DNA from: Paludibacteraceae bacterium | GTDB taxonomy: Bacteria; Bacteroidota; Bacteroidia; Bacteroidales; Paludibacteraceae | Direction: 5' to 3' | Assembly (NCBI GenBank): GCA_017628395.1 | Contig: JAGBZD010000024.1 | Coordinates: forward strand, 1 to 63,111 | Length of the DNA stretch: 63,111 bases | Part shown: in pieces, positions 1-8,356 of the stretch | How positions within the stretch are numbered: position 1 is the first letter of the stretch | How the letters are laid out: each line of letters starts with the position of its first letter | Notes under the pieces: model-generated | Told to the model about the DNA's origin: nothing | The model's database searches: none | What the model saw: only the letters and a program-made list of their open reading frames with translations | Position numbers and translations under genes: made by a program

Positions 1-1248
1 CTTGTGGTTGAAGTGCGATGTTTGGAGCTCTTGGTACATCTTGCAGTAGGCGGTGGTGTTGTAGAACACAGAGCCATTATAGCCCGAAGATAGGTTGGCG
101 CGGTTCACATCGATTTGGTCTTGTATCTCACCAACGCCATCGTCATATCCCTTGTAGCCATCGTATGCGTGGTAAGCAGCTTGTGATACGCAGAAATGCA
201 CTTTTTTGCCATCAGACAATTGGTTAGAGAAGTGTTCGCACACATCTTTTGCCCACCATTTGCAGAGCACATCGTAGTCTTGTCCCGCATAGTCACGCGA
301 CCAATAGAGTTGTGGATTGATATAGTCCACATAGCCGTCTTTTACCCATTCCACGGGGTTGCAGGCTTGTACATCGTAGTCGTCCAAACCCGTGATACCA
401 CTGGGCAGGGTAAGTCCATACGCCTGAGCAGCTTTTTCCTGTGTGGTCCAGATACCAAAAGTACCCATACCAAAGCGTACCCATGGTTTAGTGGCTTGTA
501 GGCTATCGTATAGTACTTTGATACAATCGTCCACATTGTTGCGACGCCAGTCGTCGTCGGTGTCGCCATCTTGATTGACATCCACGACATTGGCGGGTTT
601 GTATAGTGATTTAGACTTAGCATCTTCGGTGGTCGTTCCGCCGTATGGGTAGAAATAGTCATCCATCACAATACCGTCTACATCGTAGTTATTGACAATC
701 TCCATCAACACCTTAATTACATACGCGCGCGCCTGCGGGTAGCCTGGGTCGATGATTTGTCCGCTAAACGAACCATTGTCGTATTTAATAATCCACTCGC
801 CTGCGTGTTGCAATAACTGATCATTGCTGGATAGTGTACCACTGCTGGTCACACGGAAGGGGTTCACCCATATATGCAATTCCAATCCGCGCTTGTGTGC
901 CTCCTCTATGGCGAATGCCAATGGGTCGTATCCTGGGTCTTTGCCACGCGTACCTGTTAGCGCAGCCGACCATGGCTCGTACGATGACTTGTACATGGCA
1001 TCGCAGAGCGAACGCACTTGCAGGTAGCAAGCGTTCATATTGCCTGCTTGTAGTGTATCGAGTATGGTAGTGAGTTCTTGTTGTTGTTTCAGACGCGAAG
1101 CATCGTCTTTGGCTTTGGTCTCTGGCCAGTCGATGCTGGTCACTGTTGCCAGCCATGTAGCACGAAACTCGTGCTTGGGTTCGTTGGCGAAGAGTGTGAA
1201 TGAAGCTGCCAACAAGATAAGTAAGGAAAGAAGTCGAAGATGTTTCAT
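1..1248 (-). CDS. Family 10-like glycosyl hydrolase (GHL10/YngK type), C-terminus outside the window
   Basis: The reading frame is open from an ATG at 1248 down to base 1, giving 416 codons with no stop, so the 3' end lies outside the window. The product begins with a signal peptide (MKHLRLLSLLILLAASFTLFA), followed by EFRATWLATVTSIDWP, an opening typical of the GHL10/DUF187 family. Later segments such as LHIWVNPFRV and VDYINPQLYWSRD fit the TIM-barrel core of that family. Members are exported or lipid-anchored hydrolases thought to act on glycans or peptidoglycan-like substrates; the substrate here is unknown. It reads in the same direction as the next gene upstream (the membrane protein), 15 bases away. 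Confidence 0.85.
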   Translation of the reverse strand, partial: MKHLRLLSLLILLAASFTLFANEPKHEFRATWLATVTSIDWPETKAKDDASRLKQQQELTTILDTLQAGNMNACYLQVRSLCDAMYKSSYEPWSAALTGTRGKDPGYDPLAFAIEEAHKRGLELHIWVNPFRVTSSGTLSSNDQLLQHAGEWIIKYDNGSFSGQIIDPGYPQARAYVIKVLMEIVNNYDVDGIVMDDYFYPYGGTTTEDAKSKSLYKPANVVDVNQDGDTDDDWRRNNVDDCIKVLYDSLQATKPWVRFGMGTFGIWTTQEKAAQAYGLTLPSGITGLDDYDVQACNPVEWVKDGYVDYINPQLYWSRDYAGQDYDVLCKWWAKDVCEHFSNQLSDGKKVHFCVSQAAYHAYDGYKGYDDGVGEIQDQIDVNRANLSSGYNGSVFYNTTAYCKMYQELQTSHFNHK

Positions 1249-1263
1249 GGTATCAAGTGCGTG

Positions 1264-2004
1264 TTATAGAGGGATTAATTGTCCGTGCCACAATATTCCC
1301 GTGGCGATTAGTAGAACGGTCAGTGTGAGATATATGGTGCCTGAGGCGGTGGAGGGTTTGCGCAGAGGAAGCATGAGTAGCAATGCTGTGAGCAGGAAGA
1401 TGCCGCCAAAGATTGCCCACTGCCATGCCGATAGGTGGGGTATATTCTCCAACCATAGCCATTCTAACCAACCTAAGTAGTGTAGCCCGAACATGAGTAT
1501 GACGCGTACGGCGATAGCGATAAGCGAAGCAAACCACACGCGCCAAGTCATTAGTCCTTTGAAGATCAGGTAGCCCCAAATCAATAGGATACCTGTTAGG
1601 ATGGCTACTGGCAACGGCGCGAAGAAGCAGCATATGAGTGTGGATAGGAAGGCTTCCTCGGTAGCCTCGTGGTGGAAGTCCGTTCGTAGCAATGTCAGGA
1701 TAGCCAATAGCACCCCCGTTATCACCAACTGTGCTTGCCAGCAGGTGTGCAGAGCAGGTATGGCGGACATCGCCAGCCAATAGGTAGAGCCCACGAAAGG
1801 CGAAGGGAGGTTGGTTTCTCTGCTTCGGTAGAAGCATTGGGTGATGAGCAGCGCGTTGCTGATGGAGAGTAGGAGGGTAACGACCTTCGGAATGAGGTAC
1901 TCTTGTTCAAAGAATGAAGGCACCCACATAGCCACGCCAAGAACGATCAGGATAATCGTTCTTAGCATGCTATCTTGGGCTATGTTCTTGAGGAAGTACT
2001 TCAC
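1264..2004 (-). CDS. Multi-pass membrane protein of unknown function
   Basis: I do not recognise the family. The product is about 246 residues and consists almost entirely of hydrophobic segments (roughly seven to eight), with short polar links and a hydrophobic C-terminus (LLIATGILWHGQLIPL). The start is uncertain. The frame extends to a TTG at 2046, a GTG at 2004 would give MKYFLKNIAQDS, and an ATG at 1968 would give MLRTIILIVLG. I chose the GTG because its N-terminus looks natural and an AAGGAG lies upstream. It is followed by the GHL10 hydrolase and preceded by dcp, all on the minus strand, so it may belong to that transcription unit. Confidence 0.65.
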   Translation of the reverse strand: MKYFLKNIAQDSMLRTIILIVLGVAMWVPSFFEQEYLIPKVVTLLLSISNALLITQCFYRSRETNLPSPFVGSTYWLAMSAIPALHTCWQAQLVITGVLLAILTLLRTDFHHEATEEAFLSTLICCFFAPLPVAILTGILLIWGYLIFKGLMTWRVWFASLIAIAVRVILMFGLHYLGWLEWLWLENIPHLSAWQWAIFGGIFLLTALLLMLPLRKPSTASGTIYLTLTVLLIATGILWHGQLIPL

Positions 2005-2097
2005 TGTGTGTGTTGTTATTCTCCTTGCCTTCGGCAGAAATCCCAACTATCTAAACCAGGAATATCTTGTATAGTAGTTTGGATAGTTTAGATTTCT

Positions 2098-2111
2098 CGC
2101 GCTCCAGCGCG
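2098..2111. other. GC-rich hairpin between dcp and the membrane protein gene
   Basis: CGCGCT-cc-AGCGCG is a perfect 6-bp stem. On the plus strand it is followed a few bases later by a run of T, but no plus-strand gene ends here. On the minus strand it lies just after the dcp stop without a T run. It may be a weak processing or pause site in the minus-strand transcript. Confidence 0.35.
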
Positions 2112-2122
2112 TAGGAGTTTTT

Positions 2123-4213
2123 TTAAAATCCGCAGCGTTTCATGTGGTGCTTAGGATCGGCATCCTTGCCGCGGAACTCTTGGTAGAGCAATGCCGCGTC
2201 GCGTGTGCCACCTTGCTCCAAGAGGCGAGCGAACTTCTTCGCCATCTCTGGATTGAAGATGTCACCTGTCTCCTCGAAGGCTGCAAACGCATCGGCATCC
2301 AATACGGCTGCCCATGTGTAGCTGTAGTAGCCAGCCGCATAACCTGTGGTGAAGATGTGGTTGTAGAAGGTAGAGCGATAGCGAGTGATGATCTCAGGAA
2401 TCATCTGCATCTTCTTCATAGAAGCCTCTTCGAATGCGTTTACATCAAACGCCTCGGTGGTAGTCATCTTGTGGTAGTCCATATCGAGGATAGAAGAGCT
2501 GAGCAACTCGGTTTGTACGAAGCCTTGGTTGAAGGTACCTGCCTTATTAATCTTAGCCACCAACTCCTCTGGAATGAGTTCGCCTGTTTGGTAGTGGAAG
2601 GCGTAGGTCTTCAGCACCTCTGGGTGGTAGCAGTAGTTCTCCATGAATTGGCTTGGCAATTCCACGAAGTCGCGTGGGGTGTTGGTACCTGCAAGCGATT
2701 GGTAAGTGGCTTTAGACATGAGGCCGTGCAATGCGTGACCAAACTCGTGGAAGAGAGTCTCTACATCGTCCATAGAGAGGAGCGATGGGTTGCCTGCGGT
2801 AGGTTTGTTGAAGTTACCTACATTGATGATTACAGGACGGTGATCCACGCCCTCAGCGTCAATATATTGGTTGCAGATATTGTTCATCCATGCACCTGGG
2901 CGTTTGCCAGCGCGTGGGAAGTAGTCGGTATAGAGGATACCTACGAGGCTGCCGTCAGCGTAAGTGACTTTGAACACCTCTACTTCTGGGTTATATACAG
3001 GCATACCCTCCAGTTTCTCGAAGTTGAGGCCAAAGAGTTTGTTTGCCAAACCAAACGCACCCTTGCGCACATTATTGAGTTCAAAGTATGGCTTGAGTTC
3101 TTCCTCGTTGAGGGCATATTTCTCTACACGGAGTTTCTCTGCGTAATACCACCAGTCCCATGGTTGGAGTTTCTCGCCAGGGAGGTCTTTGTCCATCATC
3201 TTTTGCAGTTCAGCAGCTTCGCGCTTAGCAGCAGCGAGGCTTGGACCCCATACAGATGCGAGGAATGCGTCCACGGTCTTGGCATCGTGTGCCATGCAGT
3301 CAGCGAGGATATAATCCGCAGGGTTGGTGTAGCCAAAGAGTTGTGCTTTCTCCACGCGCAGTTGCATGATCTTCACAATAATATCCTTGTTGTCGTTCTC
3401 GTTGTCGTGGTTGCCACGGGTGGTGTAAGCCATCAGCAGTTCTTTGCGCAGTTCGCGGTTCTCGCAGTATTGGAGTACTGGGGTGAAGCTGGTGCGCTTA
3501 GGGGTAAAGAGCCATGCGTCAGGGCGACCAGCAGCGGTAGCCTCTTCTTTGGCTGCGGCTTTGGCGCTCTCAGGAAGACCTTTGAGTTCTGCCTCGTCGG
3601 TAATGAAGAGTTGATAGGCATTGGTCTCTGCTACGACATTGTTGCTAAACTTCAGTTCCAGCAGACCGAGCTCTTGGTTGATCTCTTTGAGGCGTGCTTT
3701 CTTGTCCTCTGGGAGGTTAGCGCCGTTGTTGGCAAAGGACTTGAAGGTCTCGGTGAGCAGACGCATTTGCTCGTCGTTAAGCCCGAGGTTCTCGCGCTCA
3801 TCATATACGGCTTTCACGCGTTGGAAGAGGGCCTCGTTGAGGATAATGCCGTCGTTGAGTGCGGAGAGTTTAGGAGACAGTTCCGCAGCGATAGCGTTCA
3901 TCTCATCGTTGCCGTCAGCTTCGATGACATTGAAGAACACACCTACAACCTTGTTGAGGAGTTCGCCGCTGCGGTCGAGTGCCTCGATGGTGTTGGCGAA
4001 GGTAGGTGCTTCGGGGTTATTAGCGATAGCAGCAATCTCTGCTTCGTTCTCTGCGATAGCTTTCTCAAAAGCAGGCAGATAGTGTTCGATTTTCACTTGG
4101 TCGAAAGCAGGTACACCGTAAGGGGTGTTCTGCTCTACGAGCAATGGGTTCTCGTTTTTAGTACATGCCATAAGCGTTACGAGCGCAAGGCTCAGGAAAA
4201 AGATTTTTTTCAT
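2123..4213 (-). CDS. dcp: Peptidyl-dipeptidase Dcp (M3 family), lipoprotein
   Basis: This 696-residue zinc metallopeptidase removes dipeptides from peptide C-termini. The M3 signature HEFGHALHGL is at residues 489-498, giving the HExxH zinc ligands and catalytic Glu; length and C-terminal architecture match Dcp and oligopeptidase A relatives. The N-terminus MKKIFFLSLALVTLMAC is a lipoprotein signal with Cys17 as the probable lipidation site, so it is an exported periplasmic or membrane-anchored form, common in Bacteroidetes. Its start is 6 bases after the ileS stop, implying cotranscription with ileS. Confidence 0.95.
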   Translation of the reverse strand: MKKIFFLSLALVTLMACTKNENPLLVEQNTPYGVPAFDQVKIEHYLPAFEKAIAENEAEIAAIANNPEAPTFANTIEALDRSGELLNKVVGVFFNVIEADGNDEMNAIAAELSPKLSALNDGIILNEALFQRVKAVYDERENLGLNDEQMRLLTETFKSFANNGANLPEDKKARLKEINQELGLLELKFSNNVVAETNAYQLFITDEAELKGLPESAKAAAKEEATAAGRPDAWLFTPKRTSFTPVLQYCENRELRKELLMAYTTRGNHDNENDNKDIIVKIMQLRVEKAQLFGYTNPADYILADCMAHDAKTVDAFLASVWGPSLAAAKREAAELQKMMDKDLPGEKLQPWDWWYYAEKLRVEKYALNEEELKPYFELNNVRKGAFGLANKLFGLNFEKLEGMPVYNPEVEVFKVTYADGSLVGILYTDYFPRAGKRPGAWMNNICNQYIDAEGVDHRPVIINVGNFNKPTAGNPSLLSMDDVETLFHEFGHALHGLMSKATYQSLAGTNTPRDFVELPSQFMENYCYHPEVLKTYAFHYQTGELIPEELVAKINKAGTFNQGFVQTELLSSSILDMDYHKMTTTEAFDVNAFEEASMKKMQMIPEIITRYRSTFYNHIFTTGYAAGYYSYTWAAVLDADAFAAFEETGDIFNPEMAKKFARLLEQGGTRDAALLYQEFRGKDADPKHHMKRCGF

Positions 4214-4219
4214 ATGTTG

Positions 4220-7200
4220 TTATGCTTTCTTAATGATACAATTGATAGTATAGCCGTCCATTTCGAGGGCAGTGCCATTGGTGAGGTTGTCCACCAAAGT
4301 GAGTGAAGTGGCAAGGACTTGCGAAGCGATATAGTCGTTGCAGTTGGTGACTGCTGCGGCTATCTCCTCGCGGTTCTCCAATTGTACGGCAATGCGGTCG
4401 GTGATCTCCAAGCCAGAAGACTTGCGGAGGTTCTGGATACGGTTGATGAGTTCGCGTGCGATACCCTCTTCGATAAGCGCAGGAGTGAGTTCAATATCAA
4501 GAGCAATGGTAATAGTGCCATTGTTGGCCACGAGCCAGCCTGGCATATCCTCGGTGATGATATCCACATCTTCTGCGACAAGCGCATAGTCGCAGAGGGT
4601 GAAGGTACCTGCTGCTTCAAATGCAGCAATATCGTCTTGGCTCATTTGGGCAATGGCAGCAGCGAGTTGCTTCATCATACCGCCGACTTTCTTGCCCAGC
4701 ACCTTGAAGTTGGGTTTGATCTTCTTCACGAGTTTAATCTCGGAATCCTCCGCACGCACGATAACCAACTCCTTGACATTCACCTCGCTCTTGATGAGGT
4801 CTTCTACGCGGAGCAATGCCTCGAGGGTCTCTTGGTCAGGCGCAGGGATAACGGCTTTCTGGAGTGGTTGGCGCACATTCTTCTCGGCGCGTTTGCGGAG
4901 CGAGAGAATCATAGAGGTGGCTTGTTGTGCGAGCGACATACTGCGCTCCAACTCAAGGTTAATCATCGCCTCGTCTGCTACAGGCCATTGGCTGAGGTGA
5001 ACGGTTTCGCCTGTCAAGTCGCGGTAGAGGCGGTCGCCATAGAATGGTGCGTTAGGCGCCATGAGTTGGGCAACGGTCTTGAGGCAGGTATAGAGGGTAT
5101 AGTAAGCCGCTTGCTTGTCGGCATCCATCTCGCCACCCCAGAAACGCTTGCGGTTGAGGCGCACATACCAGTTGCTGAGATCGTCTTGCACGAAGTCGGA
5201 GATAGCGCGACCTGCTTTCGTTGGCTCGTATGCCTCGTAGGCTGCGGTCACCTCTTTGATGAGGGAGTTGAGGCGGGAGAGAATCCATTTATCAATTTCG
5301 GCATCTGGCGTCTGGCATCCGGCTTCCGGTGTCCAACCATCTACATTGGCGTAGAGCGCGAAGAATCCGTATGTATTATACAGTGTGCCGAAGAACTTAC
5401 GGCGAATCTCGTCCACACCTTCTGGGTCAAACTTCAGGTTCTCCCATGGGCTGGAGTTGGTGAGCATGTACCAGCGTACCGCGTCTGCGCCGTACTTGTC
5501 GAGTGCGCCGAATGGATCGACAGCATTGCCGAGGCGCTTGGACATCTTGTTGCCGTTCTTGTCGAGTACCAATCCGTTGCTGATGACATTCTTGTATGCC
5601 ACGCTGCCCTCAATCATGGTGTGGATAGCGTGGAGGGTGAAGAACCAACCGCGTGTTTGGTCCACACCCTCAGAGATAAAGTCCGCGGTGCGTGGTGCGT
5701 CTTGGTTCTCGAATGGGTAGTGGTTTTGTGCATATGGCATAGCACCAGAATCAAACCACACATCAATGAGGTCAAGCTCGCGCTTCATTGGTTTGCCCGA
5801 AGGAGAGCAGAGAATGATATTATCCACATATGGACGGTGGAGGTCAATGACAGCAGGGTCGTAGTTCTCTTTGGAGTAGTTGCCAACCTCATGCTTTGGC
5901 CAAGGGTTCTCAGTCATAAAGCCCGCAGCAATGGACTTGTCAATCTCCTGCATGAGTTCGGCGATAGAGCCGATGCAGAGTTCTTCTTGTCCGTCCTCGG
6001 TGCGCCAGATTGGGAGTGGTGTACCCCAGTAGCGTGAGCGGGAGAGGTTCCAGTCGTTGAGGTTCTCCAGCCACTTGCCGAAGCGACCCGTACCTGTACT
6101 CTCTGGTTGCCAGTTGATGGTGTTGTTGAGTGCCATCATCTCCTCGCGCGCTTGGGTAGAGCGAATGAACCATGAGTCGAGTGGGTAGTAGAGCACAGGC
6201 TTGTCGGTACGCCAGCAGTGTGGGTAGTTGTGCACATGCTTCTCAATGCGGAACGCTTTGTTCTCGCCTTTGAGCCAAATACAGATGCTGATGTCAAGGG
6301 TCTCATCTTTGTCCGTGAGATTAGCGTCATAGGCATTCTTTACGAAGCGTCCAGCCCATGGCTCGTATGCTTCTACATGTACTTGGTTCTTTACGAACTC
6401 CTCGTCGAGGTCTTCGAGCAGGAAGAACTTACCCGTCATGTCCACCATTGGGCGTTGCTCGCCTTTCTTGGTGAGGAAGACCATGCCTGGTACGCCTGCT
6501 TTCTTGGCTACAAATGCGTCATCTGCACCAAAAGTAGGTGCGATATGCACGATACCTGTACCATCTTCGGTGGTCACATAGTCGCCGAGGATAATCTTAA
6601 ATGCGCCCTCTCCGGGGTTTGCCCAAGGAATCAATTGCTCGTATTGCACACCCTCGAGGTCGGTACCTTTGCCGCGCCAGAGGACTTCGGGTGCTTCGCC
6701 GAGTTCTTTGGCGTAAGCCGCGAGGCGAGCCTCTGCTAGCAAGTAGTACACCTCTTCGCCTTTCGCCTCATCGCCTTCTTGCCTTTTCGCCTTACTATAT
6801 GGGTTCTCACCCTTCACGATTACATAGTCAATCTTTGGACCTACGCACAACGCCGTATTGCTTGGCAATGTCCAAGGGGTAGTGGTCCACGCGAGAGCGT
6901 ACAATTTTCCGCTGTCAACAATGCTACACAACTCTACACTATTGCTACACAATCCTACACCTTTCACCTTAAACTGCGCCGTGCAGGTGGTGTCCTTGAC
7001 ATCGCGGTAGCAACCGGGTTGGTTCAACTCGTGTGATGACAAACCCGTACCCGCAGCTGGCGAATAAGGCTGAATGGTGTAGCCTTTGTACAAATATCCC
7101 TTCTTGTACAACTCCTTCAGCAGCCACCAGAGGGTCTCGATGAACTTGTTGTCGTAGGTGATATATGGATTGTCAAGGTCCACCCAGTAGCCCATTTGTT

Positions 7201-7609
7201 TGGTGAGGTTGGTCCATTCTTGGGTGTATTTCATCACCTCGCGGCGGCAGGCAGCATTGTACTCGTCCACGCTGATCTTCTTGCCGATATCTTCTTTGGT
7301 GATACCGAGCAGTTTCTCTACGCCCAATTCCACAGGCAAACCGTGGGTATCCCAGCCCGCTTTGCGCTTGACTTGGTAGCCCTGCATGGTCTTGAAGCGG
7401 CAGAAAGTATCTTTGATAGTACGAGCCATTACATGGTGAATACCTGGCATACCGTTTGCCGAAGGAGGACCTTCGAAGAAGAGGAACGAAGGGTTGCCTT
7501 CGCGTGTTTCGATACTCTTGTGGAACAAGTCTTCTTTCTCCCATTGCTCAAGGATTTGCTTGCTCAGCTCTGCCAAGTTCAGTTGTTTGTACTCGTTAAA
7601 GTGTTTCAT
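4220..7609 (-). CDS. ileS: Isoleucyl-tRNA synthetase
   Basis: This enzyme charges tRNA-Ile in the cytoplasm. It is 1129 residues long, with a class I HIGH-like element GIHHV at 56-60 inside EGPPSANGMPGIHHVMARTI, the editing domain in the middle, and KMSKR at 688-692 inside NGNKMSKRLGNAVDP. The C-terminal anticodon-binding domain ends at TINCIIKKA. The protein carries three stretches encoded by degenerate short tandem repeats (residues about 216-229, 271-284 and 758-770), all in frame and all outside the catalytic motifs. A textbook promoter lies 92 bases upstream of the ATG. The gene leads a probable operon with dcp. Confidence 0.97.
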   Translation of the reverse strand: MKHFNEYKQLNLAELSKQILEQWEKEDLFHKSIETREGNPSFLFFEGPPSANGMPGIHHVMARTIKDTFCRFKTMQGYQVKRKAGWDTHGLPVELGVEKLLGITKEDIGKKISVDEYNAACRREVMKYTQEWTNLTKQMGYWVDLDNPYITYDNKFIETLWWLLKELYKKGYLYKGYTIQPYSPAAGTGLSSHELNQPGCYRDVKDTTCTAQFKVKGVGLCSNSVELCSIVDSGKLYALAWTTTPWTLPSNTALCVGPKIDYVIVKGENPYSKAKRQEGDEAKGEEVYYLLAEARLAAYAKELGEAPEVLWRGKGTDLEGVQYEQLIPWANPGEGAFKIILGDYVTTEDGTGIVHIAPTFGADDAFVAKKAGVPGMVFLTKKGEQRPMVDMTGKFFLLEDLDEEFVKNQVHVEAYEPWAGRFVKNAYDANLTDKDETLDISICIWLKGENKAFRIEKHVHNYPHCWRTDKPVLYYPLDSWFIRSTQAREEMMALNNTINWQPESTGTGRFGKWLENLNDWNLSRSRYWGTPLPIWRTEDGQEELCIGSIAELMQEIDKSIAAGFMTENPWPKHEVGNYSKENYDPAVIDLHRPYVDNIILCSPSGKPMKRELDLIDVWFDSGAMPYAQNHYPFENQDAPRTADFISEGVDQTRGWFFTLHAIHTMIEGSVAYKNVISNGLVLDKNGNKMSKRLGNAVDPFGALDKYGADAVRWYMLTNSSPWENLKFDPEGVDEIRRKFFGTLYNTYGFFALYANVDGWTPEAGCQTPDAEIDKWILSRLNSLIKEVTAAYEAYEPTKAGRAISDFVQDDLSNWYVRLNRKRFWGGEMDADKQAAYYTLYTCLKTVAQLMAPNAPFYGDRLYRDLTGETVHLSQWPVADEAMINLELERSMSLAQQATSMILSLRKRAEKNVRQPLQKAVIPAPDQETLEALLRVEDLIKSEVNVKELVIVRAEDSEIKLVKKIKPNFKVLGKKVGGMMKQLAAAIAQMSQDDIAAFEAAGTFTLCDYALVAEDVDIITEDMPGWLVANNGTITIALDIELTPALIEEGIARELINRIQNLRKSSGLEITDRIAVQLENREEIAAAVTNCNDYIASQVLATSLTLVDNLTNGTALEMDGYTINCIIKKA
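5301..5334 (-). repeat. Heptad array inside ileS (GCATCTG type)
   Basis: On the plus strand the units run GCATCTG, GCGTCTG, GCATCCG, GCTTCCG, GTGTCCA, exactly 7 bases apart. It encodes the Gly/Pro/Cys-rich linker TPEAGCQTPDAE at about residues 758-770. A similar array (CTGGTGT type) sits in the rbfA leader near 32751. Confidence 0.7.
6757..6795 (-). repeat. GGCGA-type array inside ileS
   Basis: The plus strand reads as repeated CGCCTTT, CGCCTCAT, CGCCTTCTT and GCCTTTT units. In the gene it encodes a charged insert (SKAKRQEGDEAKGEE) in the editing-domain region. The same repeat type occurs in aroC, recG and aroA and in intergenic elements. Confidence 0.75.
6924..6962 (-). repeat. CTACAC-type array inside ileS
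   Basis: CTACACAA, CTCTACAC, GCTACACAA and CCTACAC follow one another. The segment encodes LCSNSVELCSIV just before the conserved AWTTTPWTLPSNTAL block. A related CTACAC repeat lies in the polyprenyl synthetase gene at 36211. Confidence 0.65.
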
Positions 7610-7701
7610 TTTGTTGTTAAAGTTTTATTTTTCAGTTGTTTATATTTCGCGTTTCAGTTGTTCGCACGCTCTGCCTACGCATATGCGCACGAAATCCGCT
7701 G

Positions 7702-7733
7702 CAAAGGTACAAAAAAAAATGCGGTTGCGCAAA
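7702..7733 (-). promoter_or_regulatory. Promoter of ileS-dcp
   Basis: On the minus strand TTTG (7733-7730), 20 bases, then TACCTTTG (7709-7702) matches the Bacteroidetes primary sigma consensus. The transcript would have a leader of about 90 bases, which includes a CGCATATGCG palindrome and two AACAACTGAAA repeats. Confidence 0.85.
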
Positions 7734-7764
7734 TTTTTGAGTTGAAAAAGTTTAGGAGTTTTTA

Positions 7765-7962
7765 AAACCCAAATCGGTCATTAGATTTTGTAAATGTTAT
7801 CAAGTGATTTTTGAGTAGATTTTTGGCTTCTTTGAAGGAGTGTAGCGAGCTACACGAGTGAAAAGAGACGAAAAAGATACCAAAAAGGATTGATAACATA
7901 CAAAAAGTGAATGTTTACAACCAAAACTGAAATGGGGTACGGTCTATGACCGATTTGGGTTT
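7765..7962. repeat. 198-bp imperfect palindromic element
   Basis: Perfect 17-bp inverted termini, AAACCCAAATCGGTCAT at 7765-7781 and its complement at 7946-7962, enclose about 165 bases. The interior is also roughly symmetric: TTGTAAATG and TTATCAAGTG on the left face TTGATAACA and TTTACAA on the right. A perfect hairpin GTGTAGC-ga-GCTACAC sits near the middle (7840-7855). No open reading frame of note lies inside. It resembles a miniature inverted-repeat element or a large structured transcript end. Confidence 0.6.
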
Positions 7963-8047
7963 AACGCTCGCCTCTCCTTATAAGTTTTTAGGAATTTATA
8001 TACCAGTTGATTCTTCCTATTGGAACCCTCATTTGCCGTGTCTGTTC

Positions 8048-8154
8048 CGATACATAACCGATACATAACCGATACATAACCGACACATAACCGATACATA
8101 TGAATACCCCGTGAATACTCCCAGAATACTCCACGAATATCCCATGAATACCCC
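8048..8154. repeat. Two adjacent 11-bp-period arrays
   Basis: First array 8048-8099: CGATACATAAC repeated about 4.7 times with one mismatch. Second array 8102-8154: GAATACYCC-based 11-mers repeated five times. The rest of the 7610-8356 intergenic stretch holds the ileS promoter, the 198-bp palindrome and the promoter of the downstream amidase; I see no gene in it. Confidence 0.85.
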
Positions 8155-8278
8155 TATCTTTAGACTCCTATGGGATTAGCATACCCTCAAGCGCCCTACA
8201 TATCGGAATAGGAGAAAGGGAAACTACACCCTTCAAATGTAGAAAAACAAGCGGATTGATACTTTTTTTCTACAAAAA

Positions 8279-8310
8279 TTTGGTCATGTCAAACAAAAGT
8301 AGTACCTTTG
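8279..8310 (+). promoter_or_regulatory. Promoter of the secreted amidase gene
   Basis: TTTG (8279-8282), 20 bases, TACCTTTG (8303-8310); 46 bases separate the box from the ATG. The surrounding bases (AATTTGGTCA.TCAAA..AAAGTAGTACCTTTG) are nearly the same as those of the rpsF promoter. Confidence 0.85.
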
Positions 8311-8356
8311 TGGGTTGTAACGACCTATAAAGCAAAAACTAATAACACTAATCATA

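Noticed and set aside
2144-4306. A 720-codon open frame on the plus strand opposite dcp
   Set aside because: It is the complement-frame shadow of dcp: the dcp product has all family motifs, while the antisense translation has no recognisable domain and no promoter.
4319-6037. A 572-codon open frame opposite ileS
   Set aside because: Same reason; long antisense frames are common opposite genes with biased codon use, and it is not bounded by regulatory signals.
8048-8154. Possible CRISPR array
   Set aside because: Units are 11 bases with no spacers and degenerate copies, and no cas genes are present.
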